The notes beneath the pieces were generated by a model. That model was not told the DNA's origin. It saw only the letters and a list, made by a program, of their open reading frames with translations, and made no database searches. A program made the translations under genes and the position numbers. Of a stretch of DNA of 64,000 nt, positions 21,982-34,459 are shown one piece after another. Position 1 is the first letter of the stretch. The number at the start of each line of letters is the position of its first letter. This DNA comes from Clitopilus passeckerianus (taxonomy: Eukaryota > Basidiomycota > Agaricomycetes > Agaricales > Entolomataceae), in NCBI GenBank assembly GCA_944990035.1, contig CALYLX010000100.1:310001-374000 (forward strand), read 5' to 3'.

Positions 21982-24780
21982 TGGCCTCTCCCGTCTTGCT
22001 GCCTGCCTCGTACTTGTCCAACGAGTAACGGATTTGCATCCACTTGGGCTCGACCTCCCAATAGCCAATTCAAGAGAAAGGAAGTCTACCCAGGGCGAGG
22101 ATGTTCAATCGTTCGCCGCGACACCCGACCGAATGGCCAACCTCCCCGTTGCAAATCATGCTACAAACCTAGCAATTTATTCTCCCTTCAAACTCAATTC
22201 ACGTATCCCAATCGACCGAACCACGTCATAGATCTTAGCTGGGAACTGGCTTCTGTGCAGGTGAGCCACTTTTCTTGAATGCAGATACAATTCGGCTGTT
22301 ACGCTTTCCACTTGGCCATCCTTACATGTCTCTTCTTGCTGTCTTTTTAATATGATAATCTGACATTTGCGCTTACAGGATATTCTTTCCGTTCGCCAGT
22401 TCAAAAAGCAACATATGGAGGAAGACACGCCGCTGTATTCGAAGGAGACGAAAATCTACTCCTGCTCTGATCAAAACCACCAACTCTCGCGCATTTCCCG
22501 TGCCTAGGCTTTTTCATAGCCCGACCTGCAACCAGGCGGAACCCAACGCCGTCTGCCAGAGGGTAGCCGGTGCAACCGTGTCTACTGCGCTATGCTTGCG
22601 GAATGGAAACCAATTTCGCCCAACCTCCACAGCGAAAAACTCCAAAGGCCTATCATCATTACAAACGACCTTCCACCCCATCCTCGCGGTTCCGCCTCGC
22701 ATTTAAATGGCCGTTTGGACTTCTTGGTTACGGTTGCGAATACATCGGGTTTACAGCCAATCTTCGAGAACTAGGTATGCTCACCTTCACATATATTTTC
22801 GAGGCGGTCATCTAACGACTTTACCAGACGTTGTTATTTCTCCTAGTCAACACCTGCCGACCGCGCCCCTGCGGATTCACCTCCAATATGCTGACATCAC
22901 CCATACCAACAACCTGGCTCCCTCATTCGCATACTGGTAGCCCGCCAACTTTGAGTACGGCCTGGACCTGAACGTAGACATCACCATTCTTCATCGTACG
23001 CAGTCGCCCACCAACCTCAGCCCATCGCAGCCAATATCGTCGAGCATAACCTTGAACGCCGGTTGCCCCACCGCACGCCTCCTTCCTGCACCATGTCGGG
23101 GGACATGTAGCACTCCACCCATGTCAGCCCGCCGTGGACCTCCAGCAAGTGACGTCTCAAATGTTCATCAACTACAGCGCTGGCAAATACCACGTGGAAA
23201 CGTCTTCGCAAGGTAGCCTGACCGATACGGTTTTGCCACTCTTTGGCTGTGGTCTAGCAACGGAGGGTATGTTTCTTCTCAATTACTCCCATCCCTCCAA
23301 ACTCAATCGTTTTATCAGCTTCATCTACTTTTGGCTGTTACCCGCCATCCGTATGCCCGACTGGGTCAGCATTTGACCTACGACATTGCTACGACATTTC
23401 GCTGTATCTGCACCTGCGCTATGGTCATCGGGTTATGCTAGCATACACCCGCTCTGGAACGCACCCAACCATCCAACTGCGGTGCTCCGCGAACCCTACC
23501 GCATCTCTCAGCCATAGAGGCCCCACACCAGCAAGCTTCTCGGACGAGTCCATGTTGAACATCCAACCCGTCATTCTGTGCTCCCGCCCTCTCATGTCAG
23601 AGGCCTACACCTCCCCTGCATCCTTCGTCAGCAAGAAAGGCTTCAATGTATGGTGGACGGTTTACGAACCACTTTGAGTTCACAGCTGGAAGGCGCCTCG
23701 TTCGAAGCCCTGTGCAACATCGACGCTCATCTACCGGTGTTCTGTGTCCACCACATAGTGGAGCTCCTATCCTTCTCCTCAATGTTGCCATCCCTGCCAG
23801 CATCCTCATAGTCAAAGCTCCTCGCCGCTCATCCTAGATCCGTTACGAAGTGACCTGCCGGCCATGAGTCTCCTTTGACTATGACACCAGTGTGTCATAT
23901 CCAGCATGCCAGCGACACCGGCATGCCCGAGTCACGTCCTATGGACTGGAATCCATACATCTCCTTCAGAGTCCTTCGTCGGATATTGTCTGACGCCAGC
24001 CATCAATGAATACGGATATTTTACGGTATGTTTCCTCTGATTTCCTTTAAAATCTACGATCCTAAAACTCTATCTTCAGTGATCACATACAGTGTCTGCA
24101 TCCATGGTCAAGGATGGACCAGCATATAACGACCACATAATGGCGACCTTCATACCCTGCATATAGCCAGTTTTCCAAACCAGCAAGTGGCCTCACGAGA
24201 CATAGAGTCCTCATTCCTTCTTGACCCCGAGCCCGCGCATCAAGCCCCACTCTTAGGTTACCGAGAGTACACCCAATGGCTTCTCCGTTCGCAAGACCCT
24301 CGACTGCGACCGCCATGCCAGTTCGGGCGGAGGCTTTGCCGTTCCTGCTGCGTTCCCCGCCTCTGCATCCATCCAATGACCAAGCTCTGCTGTCCTCGCT
24401 CATAAAGCTTGAAGACGCTGAGCGAGCTTGGCCCGCTTTGGCACCCTTCTCAGCAACTTGACCTCCACCTCACATTCAAACCCCTTCGAAAACGAAGAAG
24501 GCCTATCAGTCGTGGCATGTCCTTGCCAATGTTGCCAATATCCCCAATTCAATTGCCTTTAGGCCACCCAGCTTCGTGCTCATGGCAGCCGCATACAAGA
24601 ACTTTGCTTAACGCGCGCAGAAGACGCCTTTCGTCCTTAGGGCCTTTGACGACTGACTATGGCCGTCAACCATTCGTCTATGTGTGTTGCCTGGGCATCT
24701 GAACGCACACTCCCAACCCACTATTTGAGATAGGATACGCCATTCGACTAGCTACGAAGTTGTTCACATACTCCATGGCT
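21982..24780 (+). pseudogene. S-family copy b (decayed)
   Basis: An intron at 22261-22378 (GTGAGCC..ATAATCTGAC..TTACAG) matches the one at 34710-34842 in copy d, and the exon after it shares AAAATCT..TCCTGCTCTG with copy d. Another intron starts GTATGTTTCC near 24026. Exons between contain stops and length changes. Ser/Pro-rich frames from about 24270 resemble the C-terminal region of copies d and f. No intact gene. Confidence 0.4.
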
Positions 24781-24933
24781 AGGCACACCAGCGTTCAACC
24801 ACGACATATAGTGCAATCACTCCGTCCCTACGGGAGTATCGATAGTTTCCTCAAAAGAATCTGTTCCTGCTCCCTCCCGAGCTGCAGACGCAGACCGGCT
24901 CGTTTGAAGAAACTTTTACATCCGCTGCGTACA

Positions 24934-24991
24934 GTACGTCTCCATAGTTCCGGTCAGGCTTGGTACCCGACACTGATACATTATATTCCAG
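24934..24991 (+). other. Conserved intron-like element upstream of NLR3
   Basis: This 58-nt stretch runs GTACGTCTCC..CACTGATAC..TATTCCAG and is followed by GTGAACATCTG, as upstream of NLR1, NLR2 and NLR5. Confidence 0.42.
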
Positions 24992-25267
24992 GTGAACATC
25001 TGTGTCATGTTGGATCAATGTTGCTGTATTCGTACATAGAGGGGACATTGGCCGAGGGCAGGCCGTTAAATGTCTAGAGTCACTAGTTACTGCTGTAGAG
25101 AATGATTCATTTTTTTCCCCTCGAGCTCACGTAACTTTGTAACGCTTGTGATGGGTTTCGTCCGTACTTGCTTCTGCTCTCGGCATTCAAAGTTCTCTCT
25201 CTCCCTTTCCCATACCCTCCCTCAGTTTGCGTCCACCGTGAAATGTGATCCTTGATAAATAGCAGCT

Positions 25268-25300
25268 AGGCGCCAGGTGTGTCGAAAAAAGCAGTGTCAA
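25268..25300 (+). promoter_or_regulatory. NLR promoter box (NLR3), diverged
   Basis: AGGCGCCAGGTGTGTCG followed by AAAGCAGTGTCAA, 142 bp before the NLR3 start. This is the most diverged of the six copies: GGGCGCC has become AGGCGCC, and AGCTGTGTCAA has become AGCAGTGTCAA. Confidence 0.45.
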
Positions 25301-25409
25301 ATTTAAACGTGATTGATCATTGTTCTGAATCTCATGACACAATGATCACTATTACTCTCCTTTCCAACGACCTGCTTGTCCTCGGACCACTCTCAAGAAA
25401 CTCGCTGGG

Positions 25410-28400
25410 ATGAACCCACCCAGTGCCGCCAATCATGAGTCTGCAGGCAACGAGAAGAGACATCCAAAAAGTGGTTGGACGTTCTCACCGCCTTCTTCTG
25501 TGGATGTCTCGATGCAGGGAAGCACCACAGTAGCCGGACGCGATGTAAATATCAACATAGCGTCCAACCAGCCACGGCGTAATCCTATCTCAGGTGGACA
25601 TGACAAACCCTCAAGCTTCCCGACCTTATGCATTACGCTGACTTCTATTGTTAGATCAACGAACACTCGCTAATTGGGTATCGCCTCTGAATCATCATAA
25701 AATTCATAAGGATATACTTGAAAAGGTTATGGAGGGAACTGGGTCTTGGATGCTTGAGCATCCAAAGTTCAAGGACTGGTCGTCCAAGAAGACCAAAACT
25801 CTCTGGGGGACTGGTATACGTACGTCCTCTTTGACATACCAGGATGACCTTAGCAGCAACTGACGTTTACGAGTGCAGCAGGAGCGGGGAAAACTTGTCT
25901 TACGTGAGGAGATCTGGTTCTTTCTTCGGGTCCACTGGGTATTCAACTTAAACTTGTATAGTGCAATCGTCATTGAACATCTCATTAACGACAAACAAGC
26001 AACCGCTGTTTACATTTACTGCCAATACAACGATCAGCTGTCTAACGTGGCAATACTGGCCTGCATGATTAAGCAGGTGGTCGAAGCTTCTGAGGAGGCT
26101 GCAGCATACGTCTCAAAGCACCTTCACGAAAAATGCCTCCGCACCGAAACCAAACCTTCCAAATCGGAACTCTTGACAACGCTTCGAGGAGCTGCGCGAC
26201 AATTCACGAACCTCTTCTTCATAGTGGATGCGTTGGACGAGCTCAAAGATGACGTCCGACCGGAATTAATCAACGATCTAACTTCACTTCAGCAACCACT
26301 CTTCATGACTTCTCGCCTACTTTCCGATTTCCCTAGCCTAAGAAAGCCTGATTTCACCATTCAACCACCGGATGATGATCTCCGAACGTACATATCAACT
26401 AGGATTGCATCTTTCCCAAAGCTATTACCGCTCCTGCGTGGACCTGGAGTTCGTGAAGAGATTCTCGATAAGATTCACGCTCGATGTGATGGAATGTGAG
26501 TACAAACCATCCCTTCGTCATGCAGGGTAACTAAGACTATTTGACAGGTTCCTTCTTGCCACTCTGCAGGTGGATGCGTTAATATCAGCTAGCATCATTG
26601 ACGCCAAAAGTCTGCGAAAAGCAGTGGACCACCTGCCTACATCATTAGACGGCCGGTACGAGCTCACGCTGGAGCGAATTCGAAGTCAGAATACTGCAGA
26701 GCAGGATCTGGCTTGTAGGGCAATTGCATTGGTCACGCATGCTACCTCCATCCTTGGGGTCGATGGGCTTCTCGAAGCACTGACGGTTGATGTCGCGACA
26801 GCCTCTGCTGAAGAGGGATGCCGAACGACGGAAGAGACCTTGGTTGGGGTTTGTATGGGGTTGGTGACAATCGAAAAGGAGACCAAAACGGTTCAGCTAA
26901 TTCGTATGTTTTGCCGCTCTCCCTTCTTCCAACGGAACCATTTATTTTTTGCATTATTAGACTATACTGCGCTGGAATTTTTCAAAGGTCGGAAGGATCT
27001 AGGCGTATTCAGCGATCCACATACATTTATTGCAAATGTTTCGGCAATATACTTGATTCAAGCGAACATTGAATCTGGTACCATTCTATCCATTGATAAC
27101 CTTCGAGCAACCAAGTCTTCCTACCCATTTTTCTACTATGCCAGCTCCAATCTAGGTCATCACACGCTCCATGCATCCACCAGCGGCAACCGTCAATTTC
27201 CCACACGTGTTGCTCAGTTGTTCCACGAGCAACTCAAAGTACCATTGCCCCTCACCCTCCTCGGAAGCCATGTCGACTATGTTGAGGCAATTCACTTTGC
27301 CGCCCTTCATGGACTAGAATTCCTTTTCGAGGAAAACATTGACGCCCTTGACAAAACCTCGACACTTGGGTGTTCGGCGTTATTCTACGCATGCCTTGGG
27401 GGCCATGCCACTCTTGCCAAGCGTATATCAGATAACTTCACATCCGGTCAGGGCGCTGGATACCCGACAAAATTTGGCGCTACCGTTCTTCATGCGGCAT
27501 CTAGAAGCGGACAGCTAGATGTTGTTGAACTTGTTATACCAATCGTCGCCCACCAAGAGAATAGTTCACCTTTTGAATATCTCTTTGGTCATATAAACAT
27601 CGGCATCAACACCAGAATGTCAGATGGGCGAACGGCACTTCATCTGGCATCGGAATATGGCTATGCGGCTGTGGTTAACACATTAATCGGCCACATGGAA
27701 CCATATACCGGAGCTGCCAGTTGGCGCTGGGGAGGGAGAATCCGTAATTCACTGGCATCCATTGCCAGATATTGGACAGTATTCACCCAGGGATCTAGCT
27801 CCGCCAACATCGACATTAACGCAAGGGACCAGGGCGGACGGACAGCGCTGTGTGTATCAGCCGAGAATGGCCATGAATCGGTCACTCGATTGCTCCTAAA
27901 TTCCCCGGACATTTCCGTCAATGCAAAGACTGCTAGAGGAGGGACATCACTTCTCCTTGCAGCCGAGAACGGGCACGAATCGGTTGCTCAATTGCTCCTG
28001 AACTCCATGGGCATTGAGGTCAACACGTCGGACGTTTTTGGATGGACACCGCTTCACTATGCAGCCCAGAATGGGCACAAGTCGGTAGCTCAGTTGCTCC
28101 TAAACTCCCCCGGCATTGAGCTCAATGCAAAGAGCAAAGATAAGTGGACACCCCTTCATCTTGCAGCCCGGAACGGGCACGACCCAATTGCCCAACTCCT
28201 CCTGAACTCCAGGGGTGTCGATATCAAGCTAAGGACCAAAAGTGGATCAACACCACTTCATGTTGCAGCCCAGAATGGACACGAGTCGGTCGTTCAGTTG
28301 CTCCTGAACTCCACCGGCATAGAGATCAATGCCGGAGGCAACAAGGGATGGACACCACTTTACCTTGCAGCCCGGAATGGGCACAAGTTGGTGGTTGAAT

Positions 28401-29071
28401 TGCTCTTGGACTTCCCTGGAATAGAGGTCAATGCGCCGGCTAGCGATGGAACAACACCGCTTCACATCGCAGCAAAGTATGGGCACGAGTCGGTTGCTTG
28501 GTTGCTCTTGAACTACACGGGCATTGAGGTCAATGCTGGAGACAATGTGGGACAGACTCCGCTTCAGCTTGCAGCCAAGAACGGGCACGAGTCGACCACT
28601 CGATTGCTCCTAAACTCCCCCGGGATTGCAGTCAATGCAAAGGCTGACAAAGGAGGTGCAGCACTTCACTATGCAGCCCAGGAAGGCCACGAGTCGGTCG
28701 CTCGATTGCTCCTAAACTCCCCCGGCATTGACGTGAACGCAAGGACTGACAAAGGAGGGACTGCACTTCACATTGCAACTCAGAATGGGCACGAATCGGT
28801 TGTACGATTGCTCTTAAACTCCGCAGGCATTGACGTGAATGCAGCCGACAAAGATGGATCCCCACCACTCTATCTTGCAGCCTGGGCCGGCCGAGAGTCG
28901 ATTGTTCGGTTACTTTTGTGCTTCCGTGGTATAAATGCCCACGTTAGAGGTCAGCCACCTTGGGATCAAACACCTCTTGAAGTTGCTAGGTCAAAAGGTC
29001 ACCATCACGTCGTCGCTGTATTCGAAGAGATGGGGTTCGCTGAAGGGGAGAAGAATTCGGGGACGGCTTAA
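25410..29071 (+). CDS. NLR3: NACHT-ankyrin receptor, 1124 aa
   Basis: Exons 25410-25593, 25655-25819, 25879-25903, 25962-26495, 26548-26903, 26961-29071 total 3375 nt, a multiple of three. The tail has TTVAGRDVNINIA (G-R-D at residues 43-45). The linker is LANWVSPLNHHKIHKD. Walker A is GIPGAGKT (115-122), Walker B IVDALDEL, sensor MTSR, and CDGMFLLA lies near residue 300. Exon 6 has three diverged ankyrins (GCSALFYACLGG, ATVLHAASRSG, RTALHLASEYG) and then about 11 units at roughly 27835-28957 plus a QTPLEVARSKG cap. Its array is the shortest and least homogenised. Intron 5 (26904-26960) is 57 nt and open in frame, so its retention would insert 19 residues. Likely a cytosolic STAND-class receptor; ligand unknown. 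Confidence 0.94.
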
Positions 29072-30805
29072 TTGCTTCCATGACTAGTTTTCTCAACGCA
29101 TTCAAAAATCCGCACCGTACTTCTCCGGAACACGTCTTTGATATTTCAGGCATATTCAATTTTACTAAATTTACAATGTATGCATTGACGATCACAATGG
29201 TTTGATAATGGTCCATAGAGTTCTAGAACAGCGCAGTAACCGGAACGAGTTTACTCCCACAGTAGACTCGCACCAGCTTGCAGTGGGGCGCTCGCGATGT
29301 TCCAATAAACAGGTGTGGCAAGGTAACCACCTCTCGGGCCCATGGTGAAGAGCCGACCGCGATTGGAAAGTCTAGTCATAAGCCACGGATGGTGGACAGG
29401 GCGCGTGTTCCCGATTTCCCACCCAAAGCCTCGGAAGTCTGGCAGGGGAACGGCGTCGAGAAGCACGACATCATGGTGGATGCACTGTGAATTTAACAAT
29501 CGGCCCTAAGCAGGTCGTTAACTCGAAACCAGCCTTTGGAGGAAGAGAAAGGACATACAGTATGGTCACTGGTGAATGCATTATGCCGAAGCCAGATATC
29601 GCTTTGAGGAATTTGACTTCGTCAAGCAAAAGGTCGCATACAACGAGCTTGCATATAATTCCGAATTCCTGCATAAGATCCGTCAGTATCGCACATGGTT
29701 CCTGGAGCATATATATACGAACCCTTGGTGGTATCGGGCGGTAGGTTGATCTCAGCCTCATTAAGTCTCTGCACGCCAGCAAGCCCTTCGAGCCGGGTGG
29801 GGTATCCCTAAGACCTTGAAGTGGGGCAACGACGCCAAAAGCGTCTGCCAAAACGAGAAGGCTTGGTGTTCTGCCGTGAAACGGCTCCGCCTGGATATCC
29901 AAGTGCGAACATTTCTTCCATATCATACTGTACTGCGTTACATGAGAATTTTTCCAGAAGAGAAATAGAATGGAGGATACGAACCTTCGCACAAAAGATG
30001 CAGCCAGAACACACCAGCCCACGAGATTCCTTCCACACGCCGGTATTCGTGGATTTCTGTGGCGAGAAATATGCCTGTGGAGGCCGTCAGTTTCGGATCT
30101 CTATTCTTCGCGAGTAATCTTAATCCATGGGGGTGTCCAAGGATCGTACGAGGTCGATCTCAAATGGAGATGCCTTGTAAGTGTAAGATTGATTGGGAAC
30201 GAGGGAGCGATGATATCTTGCCGAAGGGTTGAGTCCTTGATTGGAGCTTGCTCTAAGTGCACAAGGCAGCCTGGCGACGAGCATGCTGTACGTTCTGAAG
30301 AGAATCCTCAGCTCGAGCTCAATATATCAAATATATGGATAAGGGAACATACGAGCCACTTGGCTGCTCTGCCAGGGATATGCGACGTTTCAAGAGACCA
30401 GAGCTGCGCTGACATTTTGTGTACCAAAGTCAACTGGCCAGTATTATGGGCAACCAGCGGTCTTCTGGGCGGGCGCCGTAGCTCAAGTTTGATAATCCTC
30501 TCAATTTCCCCTCATAGCTGAAGACAGCAGCGTGTAAGAGGTGGCTCGAATATAGAGAAAGCAAGCTTACGAAGATGTCAGGACAGCTTAATCCCAAACT
30601 TAAGCCCGAACTGACTAGAAAGTTCCATCTTGGTCGCGTCTCCCGAATGCAGCGAGGATTCCAACTGAATATCCTCCATAATATCCGACACGCTGGCAGT
30701 TGAACGTTGAGATGGCCGAGATAGAGAGGCGGCGACCGAGAAAATTGCAGCTCATGCCATTGGATGTCGGCAGTGGTCCACTTGAAAGTCGCAATTTGGA
30801 AGGCT
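29072..30805 (-). pseudogene. Converging decayed C-family sequence behind NLR3
   Basis: Minus-strand frames of up to about 180 codons exist (for example 29471-30022), but they cross intron-like signals such as ACCAT/GTGCGATACTGACGG near 29690 and are not matched in sister copies. A TTCTCAT/GT exon-end word near 29945 recurs near 43580. I read it as a decayed intron-rich gene. Product unknown. Confidence 0.35.
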
Positions 30806-30836
30806 GAGTCCTCTCAAATACACAAGGACAAATAAA
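30806..30836. repeat. Divergent box, copy 3
   Basis: GAGTCCTCTCAAATACACAA then GGACAAATAAA. It separates the C-family remnant on the left from S-family copy c on the right. Confidence 0.55.
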
Positions 30837-32100
30837 CAAGGTCCCTGGCTTTTCAGCTTGAAAGGGCCAACGATTCTGTCAATGGCTTTCAAATATTGAT
30901 CGTCAAACACAACGGCAAATCGCTCACCTCAGCAATGGACTGCTTGCGGCGAAGCAAGGGAAGTTGGCCATGTCGGCCGATGCGAGTACAGTTGAGGCTT
31001 GCTCATAGCCTGAGATTGGCGACAAGTCAAGGTACTTCGCCGTTTCTGCCAGTGTTTTTCGCCTTTCCATTATATATCAGCAGCTCTCGGTGCATCTCCC
31101 TTTCGTCCCGTCACCGTCCTCCGTGGAGCTTTTTCAAACGAACAAACGAGCATAGTACTGATGTCAAATGTTCTAGATTCCTCTGCAAGAATGCAACATG
31201 CCGATGCTCGGGGTGTCGAACATGCAGGACTGAGTGTCACTTCGACGAGGGCTTGAAGGTTGGGCACCTACCTGCTTCTATGAGAATGATAATCTGACCC
31301 CTTTATTTCATAGCCTTTAAATCCATCATCCACGCTAGCAGCCTGTCGAGACAGACTCTTCAAGCTTCGAGGTGCACTTCGAGGTGCACCTGGATTGTTA
31401 CAACATCCTTTGTCATGGCTGCCAGAAGCGGCGTTCCCTATATCCAGCCGAAAACCTGACTATTCGGATTCTTCCATGCTTGATACCCTCGAATCTGACA
31501 AATGCAAAGCTTTACCTCATGGCACAGCATCCACCACACTTGGTACATCCGTAGTGGCCACGCCAGGCTCGCAGACTTCCAGACCCACCTATTCCCGTCC
31601 CCGCTCGCGAGGCATTCGACAGCGCCTACATTTACCCCAAAGAACGGCGTTCTGAAATTCGGCAAATCCTGATCTTACCCTCCGTCAGCGCCTGAAACGG
31701 AACGATGCGTAAGTTATCCTCTCCTTATATTTACATCTTTGGGCCCGTTTATCTCAATACTCCTGCAGTGCTCTTCCCAGCAGACGACAGCTAAATGTGT
31801 CTCGTAATGGATATGACTCCTATGAACATCAAGCTTCATTCATTCCTCTCGGATTTGACGCGGGATGGTTATCGACCCACCTACCCCTATTTCCCTGCAT
31901 AAAGCCCCCATCCGAAGCCGGCAGTGGCTTATGCTCAAGATGTCCAAACACCCGCGAACCTCTTACGAAGTCATTTGTCGATTTTGCTTATACATTCGTA
32001 TACCAGATTCTTATTCTCGTTAAATCCTTCTCCGCCACTTCCTCCTACTATCTTATCAGTGTTGGAAGTGTTCACGATCCAGCCTTTTCGAGTACCTGAT
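30837..32100 (+). pseudogene. S-family copy c (truncated and decayed)
   Basis: An intron ending AAATGTTCTAG near 31175 and a second one starting GTTGGGCACC near 31259 and ending TTTCATAG near 31313 match introns in copies a, d and f. The exon between is Cys-rich in one frame. Sequence after 31400 has Ser/Pro-rich frames, but the middle exons (FTRI..., MYPPL...) seen in copies d and f are missing, so the copy is shortened. Confidence 0.4.
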
Positions 32101-32857
32101 ATTGTGATTAACAAATGAATTATCCATACTTTTACGCACGCATTGGAGAGAAACAGAGAGAATGTATAATGGATATTTGTTCGAGAAAAATGTGTCAGAT
32201 ATGTTGTCCGACCCTTGTTTTATCTGTGCAAATCTATCCTGAGAGACCAAGGAGGTGGCTAATTCTTGAACTTGGTATTTGAGCTAAGGTAAACATGGCT
32301 CTCTCCGGACGTAAGCCGCACAAGCTGTATCTTGGCCATGGACTTGAACCATGGATGGCTGTGGAGAATAGGCGCATAATCAGTACATTAAGATATCATT
32401 TAAACAGGAGGATTGTTATTCACCTGTCCATCAGCGTCGGTCGTTTCCTGCCACCTGGGAGGAACAAGATCACCCCTCTGAAGTATCGCACCCGGCTGAG
32501 CCATGAGCCAGGAAGCAAACTCTGGCGTGGCGCACATCTCTTTCGAGAATTTGGAAATGGTAAAATTGCCCTGGATATCTTTTTCGCATATGTTTACGAG
32601 CTAGCTGTGTCTGGTTCACTCGTACCGTGACTCTACTCATACAGACTGAGTAAAATTTGAAGGGACCGGGAGAGCTATCATTGAAAATCTGTTCACCTGG
32701 GGAAACGAGGAGACCCACCGGCTTGTAAGGGGAGAGTTGTTTTGATGAAGTTGATCGGCTTCTTCGTCTGATGTACCAGTGGTAACATTGAAGCTGGACT
32801 GGCAGGTACGACTAGAAGCGGCACGATGAATGATCTGTTTACTGTCTCCAAAAAGGC
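32101..32857. other. Stretch with no recognised gene
   Basis: Short open frames occur on both strands, including one of 111 codons at 32295-32630 (+), but I see no paralog, domain or splice pattern to support them. The right part is likely the 3' untranslated region of the minus-strand gene ending at 32858. Confidence 0.4.
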
Positions 32858-33986
32858 TCACCAGTCCAACCAGTCATCGGCATCCCAACGACAAAAGGTC
32901 GAAGCGTTGCACCGAGGGCATCCCATATTAATGTAAGATGCTTTCCGCCTTCGGAGGTTCGCGATAACACTGAGCTGTAGGTTCCCAATGTACCCTCGTC
33001 CAACCATGTCCTCCCAATCGTCTGGCCAAACTTCCTGTGTGCCACCAGATGCGAAGACCTTGAATTGCTCTGTGGCGACGATTGACTCCGCTGGGCCACC
33101 TTTGAACTTGAGGTGTAGAAGAGACAAGAATGTCTACAAACAGGCAATTGGCAAGAAGTTTGCAGTGACCTCGGCGAAGATAACCTGCGCCGTACCTGTC
33201 GATTGAGACACAAATCAAGTGGTAGAGACCAACGGCCTCCGAAGAAATCCTCGATCACGATCTGATCGTCATGAACCGCAGGGGTTATGTCAGGGGCTAA
33301 GGATTCAAATCTTGGTACCAAAGGATCGAAGATGAGATCAGTGAAAAGGTCATTCATAGCATGGGAAGAGGCTTACAGGATGGATTCGATTCTGCACCGC
33401 GAAGCATCGAGTTCTTGATTCATTCTCCTTATAAGAGTTCTCTTGCAAAACGTCCACCAAAAGAGACTCCAGAAAAGAAGGAACATGGCCTGCATAAAGT
33501 TCGCTTGTTGCTCTATGTTAACGCGTGTACTGTCCTTCGCAACTGAGAAATTGCGCAGGATGCTTCGCATATGGCTGACCTCAGCTAGCACCTTCGACTC
33601 TCGCCACTGGTCCTTCAAGCGGCCGTGGGTGGATAACTGGATGATGGATGGGATCGTAATTTGGCAGGTTGTATCTAACGTCTGCGCTAATTGTTCATAC
33701 TCCATGGGAGAGTCGACTGTTGCCCGTAGAACATCTAGAAGCTCCAACGCACCCTCGTGCAGGGCGAGTGCATTGGTTATCAGAGCCGAAGTCCGAACAG
33801 TAAGTTCCAAATATCTCGTGTGACCTTGAACAGCTAATTATAAAAGACGGTTGGTCAACTGAGTGGTTATCTGAGGTTGTGGGGTCGTTCTGTGCCTCTT
33901 TCGTTTAGGTTATAGGTAATACTCAAGGTATGCACATTGAAAGATCCTCCAAGGTTATAATTCGAGTTGATTGAGGTAAAGCTCAT
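32858..33986 (-). CDS. Membrane-anchored protein with fungal ubiquitin-like (ULD_2-type) region, 303 aa
   Basis: Minus-strand model: exons 33986-33923, 33833-33377, 33310-33196, 33133-32858, total 912 nt. Introns are 89, 66 and 62 nt, each with GT..AG ends and compatible phases 1, 2 and 0. Residues ~30-130 are helical and polar. Residues ~134-151 (QAMFLLFWSLFWWTFC) form a hydrophobic, Trp-rich segment followed by basic residues, a likely membrane helix. Residues ~195-283 (IEDFFGGRWSLPLDLC, then a segment ending in SVI) resemble the ubiquitin-like domain common in basidiomycete orphan proteins, and a CPRC pair (284-287) follows. It is the only well-formed minus-strand gene in the window and has no paralog here. 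The first exon is the least certain. The domain call is from pattern recognition alone. Confidence 0.65.
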
Positions 33987-34428
33987 GAGGAGAGAACCAG
34001 TGGGCTGCTGCTTGGGATACTCAGTGAGAAGATCAGATGCTGTTCAGACGAACGCCACTGTCGAAAGGCAGTGTGATCTCAGCCAGATCCTCTAAGAGAC
34101 ACCCGGAAGGCTGCTTTAGAAGCTGAAACTTTCCCAGTATACCTATATGCATAGTTGGCGGCACTATCCAGCTACCGCGTAAGAGGTCGTTCCGGGATGA
34201 AGAAAAGGGGAACTTGCTGAAGTTTACTGAAATTGTCCGCTTTTGTTCGAGCCCGTTGATTGTCACACTAGGCTGTAACCAGTGTAGATAGCTCTGATAG
34301 AATATTTTCATATGCTATCCATCTGAGGAACTTCATTGAAATTACAGGGTTGACGCACTAACGGCTTGGGTGAGTAGAACGCACACAAGCCTGAGATGAC
34401 GATGGTCGACTCGGACATTTGGGAGGCT
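33987..34428. other. Intergenic, probable upstream region of the ULD-type gene
   Basis: A minus-strand frame of 92 codons (34033-34311) is present but has no recognised relative. The region lies between the start of the minus-strand ULD-type gene and the divergent box at 34429. Nothing else is supported. Confidence 0.35.
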
Positions 34429-34459
34429 GAGCCCTCTGAAATACACACTGACAAACAAA
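34429..34459. repeat. Divergent box, copy 4
   Basis: GAGCCCTCTGAAATACACAC then TGACAAACAAA. It is preceded by GATGGTCGACTCGG and TTGGGAGGCT, words shared with the boxes at 30806 and 44333. Confidence 0.55.

Noticed and set aside
29471..30022. 183-codon minus-strand frame behind NLR3
   Set aside because: It runs across intron-like signals and is not preserved in the sister flanks, so an intact gene is unsupported.
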